DNA of 15,879 bases from DATEPR01 sp036503065 (lineage in GTDB: Bacteria; Actinomycetota; Actinomycetes; Mycobacteriales; Pseudonocardiaceae): assembly GCA_036503065.1 (NCBI GenBank), contig DASXXM010000116.1, forward strand, positions 1 through 15,879, read 5' to 3'. Below the pieces are notes generated by a model. It was not told the DNA's origin and ran no database searches. It saw only the letters and a program-made list of their open reading frames with translations. The position numbers were made by a program, and so were the translations under genes. How positions within the stretch are numbered: the stretch's first letter is position 1; every line of letters starts with the position of its first letter. This document shows, piece after piece, positions 6,214 through 12,215 of the stretch.

Positions 6214-6956
6214 CTGCCGTGTTGCAGGTGCGGAACCTGGTCAAGCGCTACGGCGAGCACACCGTGCTGGACGGCGTGGACATCGAGGTCGCCGAGCACG
6301 AGGTGGTCGTGCTCATCGGCGCGTCCGGCTCCGGCAAGTCGACCCTGCTGCGCTGCGTGAACCTCCAGGAGGACCTGGACGACGGCCAGATCCTCCTGGA
6401 CGGCACGGACATCTCCGATCCCCGGATGAACGCGGACGTGGCCCGGCGCAAGATGGGCGTGGTGTTCCAGGCGTTCAACCTGTTCCCGCATCTGTCCGTT
6501 GTGGACAACGTGACGCTGGCGCCGCGAGTGGTGCACGGCATGGACGCCGCGGCCGCGCGCGAACGTGCGCTTGCCCTGCTGGCCAGGGTCGGCCTGCAGG
6601 ACAAGGCGTCCGCGTATCCGGACCGGCTGTCCGGCGGCCAGCAACAGCGCGTGGCCATCGTGCGGGCGCTGGCCTACGAGCCACGGCTGCTGCTGCTGGA
6701 CGAGATCACCAGTGCGCTGGACCCGGAACTGGTCGGCGAGGTGCTCACCCTCGTGCGCTCGCTCGCCGAAGCCGGCCGCACGATCCTGATGGCCACGCAC
6801 GAGATGGGCTTCGCACGCCAGGTGGCCGACCGGGTCTGCTTCCTGGACGGGGGAGTGCTGGTGGAGTCCGGCCCGCCGGACCAGGTCCTGGCGGACCCGG
6901 TCGAGGACCGGACCCGCCAGTTCCTCCGCCGTGTCATCGCCGCGGGTCGGCTGTAG
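6210..6956 (+). CDS. ABC transporter ATP-binding protein, amino acid type
   Basis: This 248-residue ATPase powers the importer. All nucleotide-binding motifs are intact: Walker A GASGSGKST (37-45), Q-loop glutamine 87 in VFQAFNLFPH, signature LSGGQQQ (140-146), Walker B LLLLDE ending at Glu165, D-loop SALD, and H-loop His197 in ATHEM. The residue after the catalytic Glu is Ile (DEITSALDPE) instead of the usual Pro, a mild variation. The length matches GlnQ/HisP proteins. ATG 6210 lies in the ATGA overlap with the permease stop. The gene ends at 6956, directly against the end of the convergent aldo/keto reductase gene, with no space for a terminator between them. Confidence 0.93.
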   Translation: MTAVLQVRNLVKRYGEHTVLDGVDIEVAEHEVVVLIGASGSGKSTLLRCVNLQEDLDDGQILLDGTDISDPRMNADVARRKMGVVFQAFNLFPHLSVVDNVTLAPRVVHGMDAAAARERALALLARVGLQDKASAYPDRLSGGQQQRVAIVRALAYEPRLLLLDEITSALDPELVGEVLTLVRSLAEAGRTILMATHEMGFARQVADRVCFLDGGVLVESGPPDQVLADPVEDRTRQFLRRVIAAGRL

Positions 6957-7793
6957 TCAGGCCAGTTCGGACAGCGCCTTGTACGCGTCGTCGGACAGCT
7001 CGATGTCGGTGGCCGCCAGGTTCTCCTCCAGGTGTGCCACGGACCCGGTGCCCGGGATCGGCACCATCACGGGGGAGCGGCGCAGCAGCCAGGCCACGGC
7101 GACCTGGCCGGGTGTCGCGCCGTACTCCTTGGCCGCGTTGGCGAGGATGCTGCGTGGCCCGGCCAGTTGGCCGACGGCCACCGGGTTCCACGGGATGAAC
7201 GCGATGCCCTCGCGCTCGCAGTGGTCGACGACCTTCTCGTGCGCGCGGTTGGTCAGGTTGTACAGGTTCTGCACGCTGACGATCTCGGCGATCCGGCGGG
7301 CCTTCTCGATCGTATCGGTATCCACTTCGGACAGTCCGATGTGGTTGATCTTGCCCTCCCGCTGCAGGTCCCGCAGCTCGCCGAGCTGGTCGGCCAGCGG
7401 CACCCTCGGGTCGACCCGGTGCAGCTGGAACAGGCCGATCCGTTCCAGGCCGAGCCTGCGCAGGCTCATCTCGACCTCCTGGCGCAGGTACTTCGGGTCG
7501 CCGAGGACGTGCCACTCGTCCGGCCCGGTGCGCACGAGACCGGCCTTGGTACCGATCAGCAGGTCGTCGGGGTAGGGATGCAGGGCCGCCCGGATGAGTT
7601 CCTCGCTCACGTAGGGCCCGTAGGAGTCGGCGGTGTCGATGAAGTTGACGCCCAGCTCCACCGCGCGCCGCAGCACGCGCAGCGCCTCGTCCCGGTCCGG
7701 CGGGTAGCCCCAGATACCCGGTCCGGTGATCCGCATGGCCCCGTAGCCGAGCCGGTTGACGGTGTACGAGCCGATGTCGATGGTGTCGGTCAT
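6957..7793 (-). CDS. aldo/keto reductase
   Basis: This 278-residue (beta/alpha)8-barrel oxidoreductase of the aldo/keto reductase superfamily reduces carbonyls with NADPH. The catalytic tetrad is visible: Asp53 and Tyr58 in NFIDTADSYGP, Lys83 in LLIGTKAG, and His125 in LFQLHRVD. The C-terminal PIPGTGSVAHLEENLAA is the usual cofactor-phosphate binding segment. The start ATG at 7793 has GGAGG seven bases upstream; an ATG 24 bases further out (7817) has a weaker site. The gene is divergent from the M20 hydrolase gene across about 113 bp, and convergent with the ABC operon. The natural substrate is unknown; its place between an importer and a hydrolase could be chance. Confidence 0.92.
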   Translation of the reverse strand: MTDTIDIGSYTVNRLGYGAMRITGPGIWGYPPDRDEALRVLRRAVELGVNFIDTADSYGPYVSEELIRAALHPYPDDLLIGTKAGLVRTGPDEWHVLGDPKYLRQEVEMSLRRLGLERIGLFQLHRVDPRVPLADQLGELRDLQREGKINHIGLSEVDTDTIEKARRIAEIVSVQNLYNLTNRAHEKVVDHCEREGIAFIPWNPVAVGQLAGPRSILANAAKEYGATPGQVAVAWLLRRSPVMVPIPGTGSVAHLEENLAATDIELSDDAYKALSELA

Positions 7794-7837
7794 GGCCGAA
7801 CCTCCGTTGTCTGTCATGAATACCTGTCCTTCGTATC

Positions 7838-7843
7838 TTGACG
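7838..7843 (+). promoter_or_regulatory. possible -35 box for the M20 gene
   Basis: TTGACG lies 64 bp before the M20 hydrolase start. The only -10 at suitable distance, TCCGAT (7862-7867, 18-bp spacer), is weak, so this is a tentative promoter in the short divergent intergenic region. Confidence 0.3.
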
Positions 7844-7906
7844 TGGACCGCACGACGCTGCTCCGATGATGTCGTTAGCCATCCATACCATCTGGACGGG
7901 GACGGG

Positions 7907-9091
7907 ATGAACATCCGAGCGGACGCCGCGGAACTGGGACCCGACCTGATCGCGCTGCGTCGCGAACTGCACCAGATCCCGGAGATCGGCCTGCACCTGC
8001 CGCGCACCCAGGACCGGGTGCTCGCGGCCCTGGACGGCCTGCCGCTCGAGGTCAGCCTCGGCAAGGACCTGTCCTCGATCACCGCGGTGCTGCGCGGCGG
8101 CCGGCCCGGTCCGGTGGTGCTGTTGCGTGGCGACATGGACGCGCTGCCGGTCACCGAGCGCACCGGCGTGGACTTCACCAGCAAGCACGAGGGCGTGATG
8201 CACGCCTGCGGCCACGACCTGCACACGGCGGGCCTCGTCGGCGCGGCGCGGCTGTTGTCCGCGCATCGCACGGAGTTGGCCGGTGACGTCGTGTTCATGT
8301 TCCAGCCCGGCGAGGAGGGTTTCGACGGCGCCGCGCACATGATCCGCGAGGGCGTGTTGACCGCCGCCGGGCGGAAGGCGGACGTCGCCTACGGCCTGCA
8401 CGTGATGTCCTCGACGGTGGCGTCGCACGTGTTCACCGGCCGGCCGGGCACGCTGATGGCCGCGTCGGACGGCCTGTTCGTGCGGGTGCTCGGCGCGGGC
8501 GCGCACGGTTCCCGTCCGCACAGCGGCCTCGACCCGATCCCGGTGGCGTGCGAGATGGTGACGTCGTTGCAGACCATGGTGACCCGTCGGTTCGACGTGT
8601 TCGACCCGGTGGTGATCACCGTCGGCGTGTTCCATGCGGGCACCAAGCGCAACATCATCCCGGACGATGCCACGTTCGACGCCACCGTGCGGTCGTTCTC
8701 CGTGGCGGCCCGCGACCGGATCCGGACGTCCGCCGTCAAGCTGTGCGAGGACATCGCCGCGGCCCACGGCCTCGAGGCGGACGTGCGGTTCGAGACGGAG
8801 TACCCGGTCACCGTGAACAACGCCACCGAGCACCAGTTCGTCGCGGACACCGTGCAGGACCTGTTCGGCGACTCGGGTTTCCAGCCGCTGGAAAACCCGC
8901 TCACCGGCGCGGAGGACTTCTCCCGGGTGCTCAACGAGGTGCCCGGCGCGTACGTGTTCCTCGGCGCGACCGCGTACCCGGACCTGGAAACCGCGCCGGG
9001 CAACCACTCGCCACGGGCCAACTTCGACGACTCGGTGGTGCCCGACGGTGCCGCGCTGCTGGCCGAACTGGCCGCACGTCGCCTCCGATAG
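7907..9091 (+). CDS. M20 family metallo-amidohydrolase
   Basis: This 394-residue cytoplasmic hydrolase of peptidase family M20 (M20D subgroup: hippurate, IAA-amino acid and N-acyl-amino acid hydrolases) cleaves amide bonds with a di-metal site. Motifs seen are LLRGDMDALPVTE (72-84), HACGHDLHTAG (99-109) with Cys101 and His103 as metal ligands, QPGEEGFDGA with catalytic/ligand Glu136-Glu137, GLHV with His165, the dimerisation-domain segment GAGAHGSRPHSGLDP (197-210), TGAEDFS, and GNHSPRANFDD with His367. The length is normal. ATG 7907 has a G-rich GGACGGGGACGGG directly upstream. Standing near the amino-acid-type importer operon, it may process an imported N-acyl amino acid (inference). No signal peptide is seen. 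Confidence 0.92.
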   Translation: MNIRADAAELGPDLIALRRELHQIPEIGLHLPRTQDRVLAALDGLPLEVSLGKDLSSITAVLRGGRPGPVVLLRGDMDALPVTERTGVDFTSKHEGVMHACGHDLHTAGLVGAARLLSAHRTELAGDVVFMFQPGEEGFDGAAHMIREGVLTAAGRKADVAYGLHVMSSTVASHVFTGRPGTLMAASDGLFVRVLGAGAHGSRPHSGLDPIPVACEMVTSLQTMVTRRFDVFDPVVITVGVFHAGTKRNIIPDDATFDATVRSFSVAARDRIRTSAVKLCEDIAAAHGLEADVRFETEYPVTVNNATEHQFVADTVQDLFGDSGFQPLENPLTGAEDFSRVLNEVPGAYVFLGATAYPDLETAPGNHSPRANFDDSVVPDGAALLAELAARRLR

Positions 9092-9116
9092 GTCACGTCT
9101 CACGTCGGCAGTGACC
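9091..9116. terminator. inverted repeat between convergent gene ends
   Basis: GGTCAC (9091-9096) and GTGACC (9111-9116) form a 6-bp stem around a 14-nt loop. It covers the 8-bp gap between the M20 stop and the MFS stop and could act as a weak bidirectional terminator. There is no T-tract on either side. Confidence 0.35.
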
Positions 9117-10581
9117 GGCCGAACGTGGCGATCACTCCCGCGATGACCAGCATCACGGCCAGGACCAGCACGAACGCGTTGCGGGCACCCAGTTCGGCAA
9201 CCGGGCTGAGGCTCGCGAACGCGGTGCCGAGCACGGCGACGCCCAGCGCCAGCGAGGTCTGCTGCGTGGTCGCCAGCGCACCGCTGCCCACACCGGCGCG
9301 TTCGGCCGGCACGCCGGACAGCACGACGCGGAACAGGGTCGTCATGGTCATCCCGTTGCCGATGCCGACCAGGGCCAGACCGGGAGTCAGGTCCGGCGTG
9401 GTCAGGTGCGGCCAGGCCAGCAGCGTCGTCAGGATCAACACGGCGATGCCGATCCCCTGCACGACAGCGCCGTAGCCGACGACACGTGAGCCGAACCGGG
9501 TGACCAGCCTGCTGCTCAGCAACGACACCACGAGGAAACCGACGGCCAACGGCGTCAGCGCGAGCCCGGCCTGGAACGGCCCCATCCGCAGGTCGTCCTG
9601 CAGCGTCACGGCGTAGACGAACATGAACCCGCCGAAACTGGCGAAGAACGGCACACCGAGCCCGAGCCCCCGACGCATACTGCGCATCCGCATGATCGAC
9701 GGCGGCAGCAACGGCACCCGCCCCGCCAGCTCCACCCGACGCTCGACCAGCACGAACGCGGCAGCGGCCACCGGAGCGACACCCAGCAGCGCCCACAGCC
9801 ACGCGGGCCAGCCCAGGGCCCCGCCCTCCATCAGCGGAATCAGCAGCGACAACAGGGTCACGCCGAGCAGCAGCGTCCCGAGGCGATCGACACCGACCGG
9901 GTTGGCCGACCGCGTCTCCGGCACCGTCCGCCGCGCCAACATCAGCCCGACGACGCCGACCGGCACGTTGACCAGAAAGATCGGCCGCCAACTCGCGCCC
10001 GCGATGTCGGCGGCCACGAGCGCCCCGCCGAGCAGCTGACCAACCACAGTGGACAGTCCGCCGACCGCACCGTAGAACCCGAGCGCCCGCGACCGACGCT
10101 GCCCGGTGGTGGTGGCCTGAATGGTGGACAGGACCTGAGGCAGCATCATCGCCGCCGAAGCCCCCTGGAGAGCCCGCGCGACCACCAGCAACCCCGCGTT
10201 CGGCGCCAGCCCGCAGAGGAGCGAGGTGACCGTGAACGCGGTCATGCCGGCGAGGAACAGCCTGCGCCGCCCGAACGTGTCGCCGAGCCGCCCGCCGAGC
10301 AGGAGCAGCAACGCGTACCCGATGCCGTAGCCGGCAACGACCAGTTCCAGCGTGGCGGTCGACGCGTGCAGGTTGACGTCGATGGTCGGCAGGGCCACGT
10401 TGACAATGAAGAAGTCGATCATCGGCAACGCCGTACCGAGCAACACGGTAGCCAGCCCGGCGCCGGACAACGTGGCAACCCGCGCCCGGCTGATAGGTTG
10501 AGCTACTTCGCCGCCGCCCGCAAGACAGCCCCCGCCCTCACCGGGGGCTACGGCCCTTTTCGAGCCTAGTCCGTTTGCCAA
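9100..10581 (-). CDS. MFS transporter, DHA2 drug-efflux type
   Basis: This inner-membrane proton-coupled exporter belongs to the 14-helix DHA2 (EmrB/QacA) family. Landmarks are PMIDFFIVNVALPTI in helix 1, motif A as LGGRLGDTFGRRRLF, the antiporter motif C region GFYGAVGGLSTVVGQLLGG, and the following WRPIFLVNVPVG. Helices continue to the C-terminus. The homologous part starts at about 10494 (PISRARVATLSG...). No ATG or GTG lies just in front of it: the in-frame options are TTG 10470 (downstream), TTG 10581 (used here) and ATG 10686 or 10701, none with a good ribosome binding site, so the 5' end is uncertain. A strong hairpin at 10527-10549 lies inside this ambiguous part. The gene is divergent from a MmyB-type regulator, which likely controls it. 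Confidence 0.82.
   Translation of the reverse strand: MANGLGSKRAVAPGEGGGCLAGGGEVAQPISRARVATLSGAGLATVLLGTALPMIDFFIVNVALPTIDVNLHASTATLELVVAGYGIGYALLLLLGGRLGDTFGRRRLFLAGMTAFTVTSLLCGLAPNAGLLVVARALQGASAAMMLPQVLSTIQATTTGQRRSRALGFYGAVGGLSTVVGQLLGGALVAADIAGASWRPIFLVNVPVGVVGLMLARRTVPETRSANPVGVDRLGTLLLGVTLLSLLIPLMEGGALGWPAWLWALLGVAPVAAAAFVLVERRVELAGRVPLLPPSIMRMRSMRRGLGLGVPFFASFGGFMFVYAVTLQDDLRMGPFQAGLALTPLAVGFLVVSLLSSRLVTRFGSRVVGYGAVVQGIGIAVLILTTLLAWPHLTTPDLTPGLALVGIGNGMTMTTLFRVVLSGVPAERAGVGSGALATTQQTSLALGVAVLGTAFASLSPVAELGARNAFVLVLAVMLVIAGVIATFGRSLPT
10527..10549. repeat. 7-bp GC hairpin at the MFS 5' end
   Basis: AGCCCCC (10527-10533) pairs perfectly with GGGGGCT (10543-10549) around a 9-nt loop. 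Read on the minus strand it is preceded by GGGCCGTAGCCC, which can form a competing hairpin. Read on the plus strand it is followed by CGGCCCTTTT. It may be part of a dispersed structured repeat or a leader element that displaced the expected MFS start codon. Confidence 0.45.
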
Positions 10582-10607
10582 GCCGGTGGGGCTGGACTCG
10601 GCTGGCC

Positions 10608-10635
10608 TGTGGATAACTGGCGTGGGTGTGGACAG
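10608..10635. promoter_or_regulatory. two DnaA-box-like sequences
   Basis: TGTGGATAA (10608-10616) is the exact reverse complement of the DnaA box TTATCCACA. TGTGGACAG (10627-10635) is one base from the actinobacterial form (reverse complement TTGTCCACA). They are in the same orientation, 19 bp apart start to start. Two boxes alone do not make an origin; chance or a DnaA-binding regulatory site is possible. Confidence 0.35.
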
Positions 10636-10710
10636 CTCGGTTGCGATCCGGGGCCGGGTCGTGCTTGGGTCTAGCTCCGATCTCATGACACCACGATGCA
10701 TCTGTTTCTA

Positions 10711-10756
10711 CACTGGTGCCAGTGACAGGTTATCCTGGTACCACCACTACCTGGTA
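10711..10756. promoter_or_regulatory. operator cluster between MFS and regulator
   Basis: The divergent intergenic region holds CACTGGTGCCAGTG (10711-10724; 6-bp arms, 2-bp centre), the perfect palindrome TGGTACCA (10736-10743) and TACCTGGTA (10748-10756; 4-bp arms around one base). CCTGGTA occurs twice, 16 bp apart (10734 and 10750). These share a CTGGT half-site and are good candidates for binding by the MmyB-like regulator encoded next to them, controlling both genes. Confidence 0.6.
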
Positions 10757-10787
10757 ATAGGCTGAATCCCGTGGGACGGTGACCCTG

Positions 10788-11651
10788 GTGACCACGTATC
10801 TCGACCGCGCACCCCGGACCACCGGGGAGATACGGCGGCACGAACTGGCCGCGTTCCTGCGCAGCAGGCGGGAACGCATCACGCCCGAGCAGGTCGGCCT
10901 GCCGCCGGGCGGCCGACGCCGCACGCCGGGGTTGCGCCGTGAGGAGGTCGCGCAGCTGGCCAGGGTCGGGGTGACCTGGTACACGTGGCTGGAGCAGGGC
11001 CGCGACATCCACGCGTCCGACCAGGTGCTCGCCGCGATCGCCGACACCCTGCTGCTCGACCCGTACGAGCGCGCCCATCTCTACACCCTCGCCGGCCAGC
11101 CGGAGCCGCCGCTGACCCAGGACTGCCGCGCCATCACCGACCCGATGCGCGTCATGCTCCGGCAACTGGAACCCGTGCCGGCCGTGGTGACCAACACCCG
11201 CTGCGACATCCTCGCCCACAACCGGACCTACGACCGGATGATCGGCGGCCTGGACGACGTGCCGTTCGAGAACCGGAACTCCCTGGTGCTGGCATTCACC
11301 TCACCGGCGTGGCGATCGGCCATGGTGGACTGGGCGGAGAACGCGCCGCGCATCGTCGCCCAGTTCCGGGCCGCGATGGCGGAACACGTCGCGGAACCGA
11401 GCTGGAAATGCCTCGTCAAAAGGCTGCGCCAGGAGTCCCCCGAATTCGCCAGAATGTGGAACGAACACGAGGTGAGGGCACCGGAGAACCTGACGAAACG
11501 TTACCTGCAGCCAGAAGTCGGCCTGCTGCGCCTCGACTACACGCACCTGTGGTTCGGCAGGCGCTCCGAGATCAAACTGACCACCTACACGCCCGCCGAC
11601 GAGGAAACCTGGCAGAAGATACGCGAACTGCAGGCACTGGTCGTCAATTGA
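10788..11651 (+). CDS. XRE/MmyB-like transcriptional regulator
   Basis: This 287-residue protein has an N-terminal XRE helix-turn-helix (about residues 15-103), including RTPGLRREEVAQLARVGVTW and YTWLEQGR, which is the hallmark of the MmyB group. The rest (about 118-285) is a MmyB-like ligand-binding domain with PAVVTNTRCDILAHNRTY and a C-terminal stretch EVGLLRLDYTHLWF. In this family the C-terminal domain is thought to bind a small hydrophobic ligand, and the gene is usually divergent from an oxidoreductase or transporter gene that it represses. GTG 10788 is preferred since GGGACGG (10773-10779) is spaced 8 nt away; GTG 10779 is the alternative. The palindromes at 10711-10756 are likely targets, and the MFS gene the likely regulated partner. 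Confidence 0.88.
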   Translation: MTTYLDRAPRTTGEIRRHELAAFLRSRRERITPEQVGLPPGGRRRTPGLRREEVAQLARVGVTWYTWLEQGRDIHASDQVLAAIADTLLLDPYERAHLYTLAGQPEPPLTQDCRAITDPMRVMLRQLEPVPAVVTNTRCDILAHNRTYDRMIGGLDDVPFENRNSLVLAFTSPAWRSAMVDWAENAPRIVAQFRAAMAEHVAEPSWKCLVKRLRQESPEFARMWNEHEVRAPENLTKRYLQPEVGLLRLDYTHLWFGRRSEIKLTTYTPADEETWQKIRELQALVVN

Positions 11652-11670
11652 CGCTTTGCTGTCGTGTCGC

Positions 11671-11699
11671 TTGACCACCGGACGCCGACCCGATAGATA
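11671..11699 (+). promoter_or_regulatory. promoter for the Thr-rich protein gene
   Basis: TTGACC (11671-11676) and TAGATA (11694-11699) are separated by exactly 17 bp. The predicted transcription start falls at about 11706, on the GTG start codon itself, which would give a leaderless mRNA. This is consistent with the lack of a ribosome binding site there. The -10 matches the consensus only partly. Confidence 0.5.
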
Positions 11700-11705
11700 C
11701 ACACG

Positions 11706-12101
11706 GTGCTCGCGCAACTCAGCGGGCAGGGACGGTTGGCTCTCGGGGCGATCCTCGGTGCGGCAACGGCCGCCCTGTTCCTGGTCGGAATCACCACCGG
11801 ACCCGAAGTAACCGTCGGACGTGCCGAACTACCGCTGGCCATGACCGGTGTCCCGGGCACCGGCGACCTGGCCGCGCCCCCCGGCGGCAGCTCGGTGACC
11901 GCCGTCCTGTCGGCCACCATCGCCGCCACGACCACCGCCAGGACGGCCACCCCGAGGACGACGACCGTGACCGGGCCGACGAGCGTGCCAACGACCACCA
12001 CGACGTCTCCGACGACCACCACGGCTCCGCCGACCACGACGAGCAGGCCCACGAGGACAAGGCGGCCGCCGACGAGGCCGCCGTGCTTCCTGTTTTGCTG
12101 A
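11706..12101 (+). CDS. Thr/Pro-rich membrane or secreted protein
   Basis: This 131-residue protein has no recognised domain. A hydrophobic segment at about residues 11-30 (LALGAILGAATAALFLVGIT) could be a signal anchor. After a short linker comes a mucin-like stretch of Thr, Pro, Ala and Ser (about 72-116), then an Arg/Pro-rich tail ending in PPCFLFC with two cysteines. Such Thr/Pro stretches usually span the cell wall or are glycosylated. The GTG start has no ribosome binding site but sits where transcription from the promoter at 11671-11699 should begin. The codons repeat ACC/ACG heavily, so the DNA at about 11930-12060 is low in complexity. The next gene is a large secreted protein 114 bp downstream; a link is possible but not shown. 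An open frame by chance cannot be excluded. Confidence 0.6.
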   Translation: MLAQLSGQGRLALGAILGAATAALFLVGITTGPEVTVGRAELPLAMTGVPGTGDLAAPPGGSSVTAVLSATIAATTTARTATPRTTTVTGPTSVPTTTTTSPTTTTAPPTTTSRPTRTRRPPTRPPCFLFC

Positions 12102-12215
12102 CCACCGGTCCGGACGGTTTGCTTGCCGCATGGTCGCTATCTGCCTCGCCGCTATCCGGCCGTCACCTTGGCGTGTTGAGCTGCTAGCCATCGGCTCAGC
12201 GCGTCAGGAGGTCGG

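Noticed and set aside
10608..10635. Replication origin because of DnaA-box-like sequences
   Set aside because: Only two boxes, no AT-rich unwinding region and no dnaA, dnaN or rep gene in the window.
11930..12060. Simple tandem repeat or minisatellite in ACC/ACG-rich DNA
   Set aside because: The repetition follows Thr codons in an irregular order and has no fixed unit; it is explained by the Thr-rich protein.
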